A stretch of DNA of 12,735 bases from an uncultured bacterium (lineage in GTDB: Bacteria > Actinomycetota > Coriobacteriia > Coriobacteriales > Coriobacteriaceae), in NCBI GenBank assembly GCA_905215115.1, contig CAJMOP010000052.1, positions 1 through 12,735 of the forward strand, written 5' to 3'. The notes beneath the pieces were generated by a model. It saw only the letters and a list, made by a program, of their open reading frames with translations, made no database searches and was not told the DNA's origin. A program made the position numbers and the translations under genes. Each line of letters begins with the position of its first letter. Position 1 is the stretch's first letter. This document shows, piece after piece, positions 1 to 5,810 of this stretch.

Positions 1-1
1 C

Positions 2-724
2 GTGGCCACCTATGCCGATATTCACGACGAATTGCGCCGCGCCTTCGCCCGCACGCCCGAGGCCAAGGCGGCAGGGTATAAGGCGGGTGCCTTTAGCTAC
101 AACACCGGCGCCCTGCGCTGCCCCACATGCGATGGCACGGGCTCGATATCGCTTGACGTGCAGTTTTTGCCCGATGTCGAGATCGTTTGCCCGGCATGTC
201 GCGGCTCACGTTATGCAGACGCGGCTTCGCATATTCATCGCGAGGGCAAGGACGGGAGCTTACTTACGCTGCCGCAGCTCATGGATATGAGTGTGGACGA
301 GGCTCTCGACGCCACGGTGGGACTCAAAAAGGTGCAGGCGCGCTTGCAGACCTTACACGACCTAGGCCTGGGCTATCTCACGCTCGGTGAGCCCACGCCG
401 GCGCTCTCGGGCGGCGAGGCACAGCGCCTTAAGCTTGCGAGCGAGATGGGCCGCGTGCAGGACGATGCCGTGTTCGTGTTCGATGAGCCCACCATCGGCC
501 TGCACCCGCTCGATGTTCAGGTACTGCTGAGTGTGTTTGACGGACTCGTTGCCAAGGGCGCCGCGGTCATCGTGATCGAACACGACCTCGACCTTATCCG
601 TAATGCCGATTACGTGATCGACATGGGTCCGGGCGGCGGCGATGCGGGCGGACAGGTCGTCTGCGCCGGCACGCCTGGCGACATTGCAGCCTGCTCCGCA
701 AGCATCACCGGTCGCTACCTCTAG
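2..724 (+). CDS. uvrA: UvrA-type excinuclease ABC subunit A, C-terminal part (5' end outside the window)
   Basis: This is the last 240 residues of an ATPase of the UvrA family, which finds DNA lesions with UvrB in nucleotide excision repair. Seen directly: a CxxC-x19-CxxC zinc-binding module (C40, C43, C63, C66), the ABC signature LSGGEAQRLKLA (135-146), a Walker B stretch ending in DEP (D161-E162) and an H-loop histidine in VIEHDLD (H194). It ends with the usual GTPGDIA-type tail. The N-terminal nucleotide-binding half and the first Walker A lie upstream of base 1, so the GTG at base 2 is probably internal. The zinc module and the wording around the second Walker B (VFVFDEPTIGLHP) differ somewhat from the textbook enzyme, so it could be a UvrA paralogue (UvrA2-like, sometimes linked to drug resistance) rather than the housekeeping copy. 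It converges on the ATPase gene to the right, with a palindrome between the two stop codons. Confidence 0.9.
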   Translation: MATYADIHDELRRAFARTPEAKAAGYKAGAFSYNTGALRCPTCDGTGSISLDVQFLPDVEIVCPACRGSRYADAASHIHREGKDGSLLTLPQLMDMSVDEALDATVGLKKVQARLQTLHDLGLGYLTLGEPTPALSGGEAQRLKLASEMGRVQDDAVFVFDEPTIGLHPLDVQVLLSVFDGLVAKGAAVIVIEHDLDLIRNADYVIDMGPGGGDAGGQVVCAGTPGDIAACSASITGRYL

Positions 725-728
725 CAGA

Positions 729-759
729 ATGTGACAAAGGGACAGTCCCTTTGTCACAT
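729..759. repeat. 31-bp perfect palindrome, copy 1 (REP-like / terminator hairpin)
   Basis: Each 15-nt arm reads ATGTGACAAAGGGAC or its exact complement around a single central A. It starts 4 nt after the uvrA stop and ends 7 nt before the stop of the convergent ATPase gene, so it could terminate both transcripts. There is no long T tract on either side, so an ordinary intrinsic terminator is not certain. An identical copy lies at 1954-1984. Confidence 0.9.
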
Positions 760-766
760 CCGATGC

Positions 767-1867
767 CTATTTCACGCATTGAGCGGCGAGATAGTCGCGG
801 AAGAACGGTAATTCAAAAGCGACGATTCCGCGCCCGCGTTCTCCAATGATGCCGGCGTCTATCATGCGGCGTCGGTAGCGGGAGACCTGTTGCGGCGAAC
901 GCTTAAGGCGCTCGACAAGGTCAGCGGTGGTGGATTCTTCCTCGTCATCGAGCATGGCGATGAGAAATCGCTTGTCCTCTGCAGTGAGTTCACGATAGGT
1001 CGCTGCGAGGATCCGGTCGTCCATTTCATCGCGTGCGATTTTGATTCCCTGGTCAAAGTCGCGAGATGATATTTCCCTCGAGTTGCTCGTGAGATCCCAG
1101 GCGCGGTAACCCACAAGCTGCAAAAGGAAGGGAAAGCCCGAAATCGAGCGAACGGCCTTATCGATTCCCTCGGCATCCGCCAAACGGTCGTTTTCCTGGA
1201 TCGTTCGGATCAAGGCCTCGCGTACATCGTAGTCGGCGATACGCCCCAGATGATATTGCTGGGCGCGACGAAGGAACGAGACCGTCTTGTGGTTCAGCAA
1301 CGTCGAGACGTTGTTAGGAAGTCCCGCCATGAGTAGGGCGACGCGTTTCCCATCGGTCACAAAGTGCTGATACGTGGCTGCGAGCTGGATCATCTCGTCG
1401 AGCGTCGGGTCGACCTCATCAACCGTGACGAGCAGACCGGTGCCCGTTTCGTTGAGCTGGTCGATGATGTCGCTCATGCGATAACGCCAAGTCGAGGCAT
1501 CGTGAACGCGATTGACCTCGATACTGCCGAATGGTGCAATTCCGAGACCGGTGACTTCGAAGTTGTTAGACGGGTCGATGAGATGGCCTGCAGCACGTTT
1601 CGCCCCGAACTCGATTTCCTCAAGCATTCCCGAGAGCGCGGTCGTCTTTACGGCTATCCAGCCGTGGGATTCTGCCCTTGTCGCGAGCGACGACATGAGA
1701 GCGGTTTTACCGGTTCCACGCGCACCTGAGAAGATCGAGGTCAATTCCGGGCGTCTACGCTGGCTCAAGAAGGCACGGTCCAAATCCCGAATAATCTGTT
1801 GTCTGCCGGCGAGATGGGCAGGAACCTCACCAAAACTGGGGGTAAACGGGTTCTCGAGATATTCCAC
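767..1867 (-). CDS. AAA+ ATPase with C-terminal winged-helix domain, function unknown
   Basis: This 366-residue protein begins with a short NPFTPSFGEVPAHLAGR segment typical of a bacterial ATPase family distantly related to Orc1/Cdc6- and MalT-type STAND/AAA ATPases. Seen: Walker A GARGTGKT (48-55), Walker B LLVTVDEVD (145-153, with D150 and E151), a sensor-like segment around LLMAGLPNN (about 178-186), and a C-terminal helix-turn-helix stretch from about 310 (DLVERLKRSPQQVSRYRRR) that suggests DNA binding. No membrane segment is visible. The start is a GTG preceded by AAAGGAGAG at 1872-1880 with good spacing. The gene stands alone between two identical palindromes, and its codon usage looks less GC-biased by eye than that of its neighbours, which would fit acquisition by transfer. 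The ATPase class is clear, but the biological role is not. Related proteins are often found singly in accessory regions. Confidence 0.85.
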   Translation of the reverse strand: MEYLENPFTPSFGEVPAHLAGRQQIIRDLDRAFLSQRRRPELTSIFSGARGTGKTALMSSLATRAESHGWIAVKTTALSGMLEEIEFGAKRAAGHLIDPSNNFEVTGLGIAPFGSIEVNRVHDASTWRYRMSDIIDQLNETGTGLLVTVDEVDPTLDEMIQLAATYQHFVTDGKRVALLMAGLPNNVSTLLNHKTVSFLRRAQQYHLGRIADYDVREALIRTIQENDRLADAEGIDKAVRSISGFPFLLQLVGYRAWDLTSNSREISSRDFDQGIKIARDEMDDRILAATYRELTAEDKRFLIAMLDDEEESTTADLVERLKRSPQQVSRYRRRMIDAGIIGERGRGIVAFELPFFRDYLAAQCVK

Positions 1868-1889
1868 AAGGCTCTCCTTTCACATCGCC

Positions 1890-1926
1890 GTTTAACTCCA
1901 TTTTATTCTAGTTAATTCTGGTTAAA
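1890..1926. promoter_or_regulatory. Phased GTTAA repeats upstream of the ATPase gene (possible operator)
   Basis: In this AT-rich leader, GTTTAA begins at 1890, GTTAAT at 1911 and GTTAAA at 1921. The spacings are 21 and 10 bp, about two turns and one turn of the helix. The units ATTCTAGTTA (1905-1914) and ATTCTGGTTA (1915-1924) form a tandem 10-bp repeat. On the minus strand TAGAAT (complement of 1905-1910) could be a -10 box, but no convincing -35 is seen. A regulator, perhaps the winged-helix ATPase itself, may bind here. This is inference only. Confidence 0.35.
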
Positions 1927-1953
1927 AGCGACGGCTCGTTATTTGGTGCATCA

Positions 1954-1984
1954 ATGTGACAAAGGGACAGTCCCTTTGTCACAT
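1954..1984. repeat. 31-bp perfect palindrome, copy 2
   Basis: This is base-for-base identical to the palindrome at 729-759. On the minus strand its first six bases, ATGTGA, form the final Met codon and stop codon of the trmL gene. It therefore lies at the 3' end of trmL and about 85 nt upstream of the ATPase start. No target-site duplication is visible when the flanks of the two copies are compared. Confidence 0.9.
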
Positions 1985-2578
1985 GCCAGGAAAGCCTGTC
2001 TGGCGCAGGGCTTCGTAGAGGACGATGGCGGCGCTGTTGGAGAGGTTGAGTGCACTAATGCGGTAGTCGGCCGGGTCGATAAAGTTGCCGCAGATATCCT
2101 GCCGAAGGATGGCTTCGTGGCTGTCCTTGGTATGCCCGAGCGCCTCCTCGTGGGCCTCCCAGACTTCGGCGTTATCGAGCGAATCACAGTCGCGCAGCAT
2201 GGGAATGCGCTCGCAGCATGCGGGCGCCGCTGCGAGCAGCTCTTCGGGAATCCCCGAGCTCTCACTGCCAAAGACCAGATAGTCACCGTCGCGGTAGGTG
2301 TTTTGCGCATAGGTGCGGCGCGCCTTTTTGGTCAGCAGGTGCAGGCGTTCGTCGGCGGGGGAGAGGTCGTTGCGCGTAAGGAAATCCTCCCAGCCGGCAT
2401 AGATCGTCACGTCCAAGTTTTGCCAGTAGCCCAGGCCGGCGCGACGCACCGTCTTGTCGTCGAGCGAAAAGCCCAGCGGCTCCACCAGGTGCAGGCGGGT
2501 ACCGGTGACCACGCAGGTGCGGCCGATATTGCCCGTATTGGCCGGAATCTCGGGCGCGTACAGCACGATATTGAACAT
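1979..2578 (-). CDS. trmL: TrmL-type tRNA (cytidine/uridine-34 2'-O)-methyltransferase, SPOUT family
   Basis: The family uses S-adenosylmethionine to methylate the ribose of the wobble nucleotide in certain leucine tRNAs. Seen in the 199-residue product: the N-terminal signature PANTGNIGRT (12-21), SPOUT motif II in LVFGSESSGIP (101-111) and motif III LNLSNSAAIVLYEALRQ (177-193), which together form the trefoil-knot cofactor site. Family members are commonly near 155-160 residues. The excess is explained by about 43 extra residues between IPM (125-127) and LNLSN. The start is the ATG at 2576-2578, behind AAGGAGA. An upstream in-frame ATG at 2620 lies inside the terminator hairpin and would add residues the family does not have. 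The last Met and stop are contributed by the palindrome at 1954-1984. The terminator before it separates it from the upstream GTPase gene, so it is probably transcribed from its own promoter or by read-through. Confidence 0.9.
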   Translation of the reverse strand: MFNIVLYAPEIPANTGNIGRTCVVTGTRLHLVEPLGFSLDDKTVRRAGLGYWQNLDVTIYAGWEDFLTRNDLSPADERLHLLTKKARRTYAQNTYRDGDYLVFGSESSGIPEELLAAAPACCERIPMLRDCDSLDNAEVWEAHEEALGHTKDSHEAILRQDICGNFIDPADYRISALNLSNSAAIVLYEALRQTGFPGM

Positions 2579-2581
2579 GAA

Positions 2582-2588
2582 TCTCCTT
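2582..2588 (-). promoter_or_regulatory. Ribosome binding site of trmL
   Basis: AAGGAGA on the minus strand lies just before the ATG at 2578. It fixes the start at MFNIVLY and rules out the upstream in-frame ATG, whose codons overlap the terminator stem. Confidence 0.8.
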
Positions 2589-2601
2589 GGCTCAGAATGA
2601 A

Positions 2602-2634
2602 AAACCACCACGAAGGGCACCTTCGTGGTGGTTT
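2602..2634 (-). terminator. Intrinsic terminator downstream of the COG0523 GTPase gene
   Basis: A perfect 15-bp stem (left arm 2602-2616, right arm 2620-2634) with a 3-nt loop is followed on the minus strand by TTTTT. It starts 37 nt after the stop codon of the GTPase gene. A smaller run of A residues at its other end means it may also work in the opposite direction, but no gene on the plus strand needs it. Confidence 0.9.
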
Positions 2635-2671
2635 GGCGGTTACGTGGGCGGTAAATGCCCGCTCGATAACT

Positions 2672-3802
2672 TTAGGCGCGGTGCCAGTCGGTCAGGCAGG
2701 CATCGAGGGCGGCGATGAGCGCGTCCTTGTCCATATGACGGCCGATGATGCACAGGCTCGTCATGCGGTCACCCGTCTCGTCGTCCCAAATCTGCATGAT
2801 CTCGGGGTTCTCGTCGATGATCTTCTGCTTTTCGCCCTCGGGCGCAGAGTCGACAAACAGACCGTTCTCCATCAGGCGCATCTGGTGGCCGGCCTGCTCG
2901 AACATGTAGCACATGTCCGGATCGCCGGTCTGCCACAGCGGACCCTTGACGCGAATGACCTCGTCGGGCCACTCCTGCTCAACAAAATCGGTGAACTTTT
3001 GCAGGTCAAACGGCTTGCGGCGCGAGTACACAAAGGTCTCGATGTCGTACTCGAGCACCTCGGGGTCGTCGTGCTCCTCGGGATGCTCCATGGCCTCGAT
3101 CCAGGCGGCGGAGTTGTAGGCGCGCATAAAGTCGAAGCGGTCGGTGTCGAGCAGCTCCTCCATGGGGACCTCGCCGTTTTGAGCCTCGACAATCACGGCA
3201 TCCTTCTGCAGGCTGCGCACGATGGCCTTGAGCTCGGCGATCTGCTCAGGCGTGACGGTATCGGTCTTGTTGAGGATCAGCGTGGAGCAAAACTCGATCT
3301 GCTGGATGAGCAGGCTTTCGATGTCGTCCTCGTCGATATCCTCGGCCAGCAGGTCGCGACCGCCGTTGAACTCGTCGTACATGCGGGCGCAGTCGACCAC
3401 GGCCACGATGTTGTCGAGCGCGAGCTTGGGCTCGCCGCCCACCTTGGCCTCGTCGCAGAAGCTCGAGATGGTGTAGGCGATGGGGATAGGCTCGCAAATA
3501 CCCGAGGCCTCGATGATGATGTAGTCGAACTTGCCCGAATCGGCGATGCCCTGCAGCTGGTTGGCCAGGTCGTCCGAAAGCGTGCAGCAGATGCAGCCGT
3601 TGGTGAGCGGGATGAGGTCGTCGGTCTCGGAAAGGCCGCCGTCGGCGATAAGGCTGGCGTCGACGTTGATCTCGCCGATATCGTTGACGATCACGGCGGC
3701 GCGGATGCCGCCGTCGTTAGCGAGGATGTGGTTGAGGAGCGTGGTCTTGCCGGCACCGAGGTATCCGGTAAGCATGATGATCTTCACGGGTTTGTTGGGC
3801 AT
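2672..3802 (-). CDS. CobW/COG0523-family GTPase (G3E class metallochaperone)
   Basis: This 376-residue protein belongs to the G3E GTPases that deliver metal ions (zinc, cobalt or others) to target enzymes. Seen: Walker A GYLGAGKTT (13-21), the family's metal-binding CxCC motif in GCICC (C70, C72, C73), the ExxG-type switch in IIIEASGICEP (97-105), the guanine-specificity motif NKTD (178-181), an acidic and histidine-rich linker EHPEEHDDPE (239-248) and a C-terminal CobW_C domain from about residue 256. The start is the ATG at 3800-3802, preceded by AAAGGAGGG. An in-frame ATG at 3823 is only seven codons upstream and has no better site. No Zur-like operator was recognised upstream, so the metal cannot be assigned. 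No cobalamin genes are nearby, which argues against a specific CobW role. It ends at a strong terminator and looks monocistronic or last in its unit. Confidence 0.92.
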   Translation of the reverse strand: MPNKPVKIIMLTGYLGAGKTTLLNHILANDGGIRAAVIVNDIGEINVDASLIADGGLSETDDLIPLTNGCICCTLSDDLANQLQGIADSGKFDYIIIEASGICEPIPIAYTISSFCDEAKVGGEPKLALDNIVAVVDCARMYDEFNGGRDLLAEDIDEDDIESLLIQQIEFCSTLILNKTDTVTPEQIAELKAIVRSLQKDAVIVEAQNGEVPMEELLDTDRFDFMRAYNSAAWIEAMEHPEEHDDPEVLEYDIETFVYSRRKPFDLQKFTDFVEQEWPDEVIRVKGPLWQTGDPDMCYMFEQAGHQMRLMENGLFVDSAPEGEKQKIIDENPEIMQIWDDETGDRMTSLCIIGRHMDKDALIAALDACLTDWHRA

Positions 3803-3805
3803 GTG

Positions 3806-3814
3806 CCCTCCTTT
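3806..3814 (-). promoter_or_regulatory. Ribosome binding site deciding the start of the COG0523 GTPase
   Basis: AAAGGAGGG on the minus strand, with three further bases before the ATG at 3802, is close to the ideal anti-16S sequence. It sits inside the alternative longer reading (start at 3823), which makes that alternative unlikely. Confidence 0.8.
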
Positions 3815-3849
3815 GTTAGACATGGCTTACAGTTGAATCTTATGCCAAA

Positions 3850-3871
3850 CGCGTGCTCTTATACCCACGCG
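3850..3871 (-). terminator. Possible weak terminator after the ArsC-fold gene
   Basis: CGCGTG (3850-3855) pairs with CACGCG (3866-3871) across a 10-nt loop. On the minus strand the stem is followed only by TTT. It lies 18 nt past the stop of the ArsC-fold gene. The loop contains TATAAG on the minus strand, which could instead be a -10 element for the GTPase gene. Confidence 0.3.
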
Positions 3872-3888
3872 CCGACAAATAACACAGG

Positions 3889-4230
3889 CTACTCCCAGGC
3901 TCCCCATACATCAGGGCAATAACCGACGGTGGCCTTTTTGCCGTTGCGCACGATGGGCTCGGCTAGAACCTGCTGGTTTTCGAGCAGCTTGTCGAAGCGC
4001 TGGCTAGGGGTGAGGTGCTGGATGAGTGCGAGCGTCTCCTCGTCCTTGGCTTTGGGGTTGAGCAGCTTGTCGATACCGCCGACCGCCTGCATCACGCTCG
4101 TGAGCTCGCCCTTGCTCATCTCCTTTTCCTTAAGGTCGATAAACTGCACCCTAATACGGCGCTCCTTAAAATAGCGCTGGGCCTTCTTGGTATCGAAGGA
4201 CTTCTTAGTCCCGAAAATTTGCACGTTCAT
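3889..4230 (-). CDS. ArsC/Spx-fold (thioredoxin-like) protein lacking the usual active-site cysteine
   Basis: The 113-residue product matches the arsenate reductase/Spx-like family in length and layout: a beta strand MNVQIFG, a loop, the helix DTKKAQRYFKERRI, and the conserved stretch ending in PIVRNGKKATVGY (92-104) with the cis-proline region and its arginine (R95). In family members the loop after the first strand carries a cysteine (as in GxxxCxT or GxKNCDT). Here that position reads GTKKSFDT, with S11-F12. The only cysteine is C105 near the C-terminus. Reduction of arsenate by the classical route is therefore unlikely. A regulatory, binding or structural role is more plausible but unproven. 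The start is the ATG at 4228-4230, with only a weak GGCGGAA site before it. The upstream flavoprotein gene ends 17 nt away, so the two are very likely cotranscribed and may share a redox function. Confidence 0.85.
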   Translation of the reverse strand: MNVQIFGTKKSFDTKKAQRYFKERRIRVQFIDLKEKEMSKGELTSVMQAVGGIDKLLNPKAKDEETLALIQHLTPSQRFDKLLENQQVLAEPIVRNGKKATVGYCPDVWGAWE

Positions 4231-4247
4231 ATTTATGTTCCGCCGTT

Positions 4248-4871
4248 CTACCGAATAAAGTTGGTTCGCTCGCGATCGGCCTCGGGGGCTTCGATGCCGG
4301 CGGCCTTTCCCGCCTCGATGCAACGCAGCAGCCAGGCCATGTTTTTACCGATGTTTCGCATGGTGGCAAGGCCCTCGGCGTCCTGGGCGGCCTCGCCCGG
4401 CATGGCACCGAAGACGTTGTTCCAGTAGGTGGATGCTACCACGGGCATCTGGTTGATGGTGAAGTACTTGTTGAGCACGTCGAAGGTGGTCGACGTGCCG
4501 CCGCGACGGGCAACGGCGACAGCGGCGCCCGGCTTGTGCGTAAAGGCCTTGCTGCCTGCATAGAATGCGCGGTCGAGTGCCGAGAGGATGCGTCCGCTGG
4601 GATGTGCGTAGTAGACGGGCGAGCCAAAGACAAAGCCGTCTGCCTGCTCGGCAGCGGCAATCAACTCGTTGACCACATCGTCGTCAAAGGTGCAACGGCA
4701 ATCGAGCTTGCCGCACTGGCCGCAACCAATGCAATCGCGAATGGGCTTGGCGCCCAGCTGAAACATCTCGGCCTCGATGCCTTCGGCGTTAAGCTGCTCG
4801 GCGACCTCGGCGAGTGCGCGGGCCGTGTTGCCGTTTGCCTTGGGGCTGCCATTGACCAAAAGAACCTTCAT
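4248..4871 (-). CDS. Flavodoxin-fold NAD(P)H-dependent oxidoreductase with iron-sulfur-flavoprotein-like cysteine cluster
   Basis: This 207-residue protein has the FMN phosphate-binding loop NGSPKANGNT (7-16) after the first beta strand, the conserved FGSPVYY segment (82-88) and a YWNNVFG segment (149-155) that resembles the flavin-facing region of this family. Between residues 47 and 60 lies CIGCGQCGKLDCRC. Its spacing, C-x2-C-x2-C-x4-C, agrees with the compact motif that binds a [4Fe-4S] cluster in archaeal iron-sulfur flavoproteins. Many bacterial relatives keep similar cysteines without a proven cluster, so cluster binding is inferred. The start is the ATG at 4869-4871, preceded by AGAGGGAG. 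Reading further upstream has no family support. It is the first gene of a two-gene unit with the ArsC-fold protein. A promoter with a palindrome over its start point is described separately. The likely role is electron transfer or quinone/disulfide-type reduction, but the substrate is unknown. Confidence 0.88.
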   Translation of the reverse strand: MKVLLVNGSPKANGNTARALAEVAEQLNAEGIEAEMFQLGAKPIRDCIGCGQCGKLDCRCTFDDDVVNELIAAAEQADGFVFGSPVYYAHPSGRILSALDRAFYAGSKAFTHKPGAAVAVARRGGTSTTFDVLNKYFTINQMPVVASTYWNNVFGAMPGEAAQDAEGLATMRNIGKNMAWLLRCIEAGKAAGIEAPEADRERTNFIR

Positions 4872-4896
4872 CACAAACTCCCTCTGCTGTCGGTGA

Positions 4897-4917
4897 CCTC
4901 TGCAGAGGATTATCGCA
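4897..4917 (-). promoter_or_regulatory. Extended -10 promoter with 12-bp palindromic operator candidate for the flavoprotein operon
   Basis: On the minus strand TGCGATAAT (complement of 4909-4917) is a good extended -10 element. Directly downstream, covering the expected start point, is the perfect 12-bp palindrome CCTCTGCAGAGG (4897-4908). The -35 region is poor, as is usual with extended -10 promoters. The palindrome is well placed for a dimeric repressor to block initiation. The predicted leader to the ATG at 4871 is about 30 nt. Confidence 0.5.
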
Positions 4918-5205
4918 CGAGCGGGCAGATGGCGTGGGGCACGATGCCGGCCCCGAGGGCCCACGGCAGGCACGCTCACCAGGTACGAGCGGGATACGGT
5001 CCAGAGGATGTTGGAGTGCGGGGCCTCGTGCGAGCAGATTGTAAGGGGTCTGGGCGGGTCGCCCTCGATGGCGAGCTTTGAGGCCTTGGAAGGCGGGCTG
5101 CTGCGGCGGCTATGGTTTATACTAAGGCGGTTGCTATCGAGTAATTCATACTTGGTTTGATTCGATTGTGAATGCGTAACTAGGATGGAAAGCAAAGGAA
5201 ACTCT
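4918..5205. other. Intergenic region with no recognised gene
   Basis: This stretch separates the leftward flavoprotein operon from the rightward small membrane protein gene. Up to about 5110 it is very GC-rich and open in several frames, but none of the readings looks like a protein or has a ribosome site. A 9-bp inverted repeat, TCGCACGAG (4913-4921) and CTCGTGCGA (5025-5033), spans about 120 nt and may be chance. From about 5110 the sequence turns AT-rich. TATACT at 5118-5123 could be a plus-strand -10 for the membrane protein gene. The overlapping TATAAA on the other strand (5116-5121), with TTACTC 17 bp upstream, could be a minus-strand promoter. Both are weak. Confidence 0.4.
5194..5199 (+). 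promoter_or_regulatory. Ribosome binding site deciding the start of the small membrane protein
   Basis: AAAGGA lies 6 nt before the ATG at 5206. The alternative in-frame ATG at 5185 has no comparable site, so the shorter reading is preferred. Confidence 0.6.
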
Positions 5206-5526
5206 ATGGAAACAGAGGATACTGTTTGCTTGATGACTTCGATTGCCTTGATTGTCCTTTCAATCCAATACCGAAGAGGAAGATGGCTCTGCTCAATTGC
5301 TGGATATGATGTCACAAAAAGGGAGAGCGAGATTGATATACGCCCTTACGCAAAGCTGATTTCTTCTGTGACGTTATGGATGGGGCTGCTGTTTTTCTTG
5401 TGGGCGGTAGAGGGCTGGGTACGCGATTGGAATACCAGCGTTTTTGAAGTTTTGGTTCTACTTCTGTTCAGCTTGGCCTCTTTGTCGTTCGTGCGGCTCG
5501 TTAGGTTTGTGTTTATGAGGCGATAG
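5206..5526 (+). CDS. Small membrane protein, resembling DUF3784-type proteins
   Basis: The 106-residue product has three predicted membrane-spanning stretches: about 7-21 (from VCLMTSIALIVLSI), 51-69 (LISSVTLWMGLLFFLWAVE) and 78-97 (SVFEVLVLLLFSLASLSFV), with a basic C-terminus. Between the first two lies RRGRWLCSIAGYDVTKRE (23-40). Its GxW...IAGY pattern recalls DUF3784-type small membrane proteins of Gram-positive gut bacteria. That link is from memory of the pattern and is tentative. A start at 5185 would add seven residues. The gene is noticeably more AT-rich than its surroundings by eye and is the only rightward gene for several kilobases, which suggests recent acquisition. No function can be given. 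A short hairpin (AGCCA/TGGCT, 5525-5541) follows the stop but has no T tract. Confidence 0.6.
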   Translation: METEDTVCLMTSIALIVLSIQYRRGRWLCSIAGYDVTKRESEIDIRPYAKLISSVTLWMGLLFFLWAVEGWVRDWNTSVFEVLVLLLFSLASLSFVRLVRFVFMRR

Positions 5527-5810
5527 CCAGCGGAAGTGGCTGGACGACAAAATGGACCAATGCAGCCAATTGTCAATAGAATTTGATAGGCTTGGCTTAA
5601 CAGATTTACTCGAGGGCATATCCGTGGCGGGGGATAGGTTCTATCTTGTTGAGCACTTATTTGCATCAGGCAAAGTAAACCAAGAGTATCGAAACGGTGC
5701 CCCCGGGCCCCGGGAGGGACTGCGGGGACGTTCGGCTAACTGCGGGTACGACCTATTTGCCCAATGTGTTCGGTTGAGATCGGAAATTAACCATCATGCG
5801 CCCCATAACG
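5527..5810. other. Intergenic region, possibly containing a degraded gene fragment
   Basis: The left half (to about 5695) is AT-richer. A plus-strand reading from ATG 5552 gives a protein-like segment (DRLGLTDLLEGISVAGDRFY and beyond), but this then runs into GC-rich sequence that looks non-coding, and no good ribosome site precedes it. It may be a remnant of a gene. At 5701-5714 there is a self-complementary CCCCGGGCCCCGGG block, followed by a 12-bp direct repeat with one mismatch, ACTGCGGGGACG (5719-5730) and ACTGCGGGTACG (5739-5750). The end of the leftward GGDEF gene at 5811 has no clear terminator here. Confidence 0.35.

Noticed and set aside
729..759. CRP/FNR-type binding site (TGTGA...TCACA)
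   Set aside because: The half-sites are separated by 19 nt and not 6, and the element lies between two gene ends rather than at a promoter.
729..1984. Insertion sequence or transposon formed by the two palindromes and the ATPase
   Set aside because: There is no transposase motif, no target duplication and no terminal repeats beyond the palindromes. It is kept only as a hypothesis of a mobile or cassette-like unit.
1943..3922. A 659-residue plus-strand open reading frame opposite trmL and the COG0523 GTPase
   Set aside because: It is antisense to two clearly recognised genes, shows no domain or ribosome site, and is the usual result of GC-rich codon bias on the other strand.
4872..5315. N-terminal extension of the flavoprotein by about 148 residues
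   Set aside because: The extension is not protein-like, crosses the promoter and palindrome, and the ATG at 4871 has a good ribosome site and starts at the expected first beta strand.
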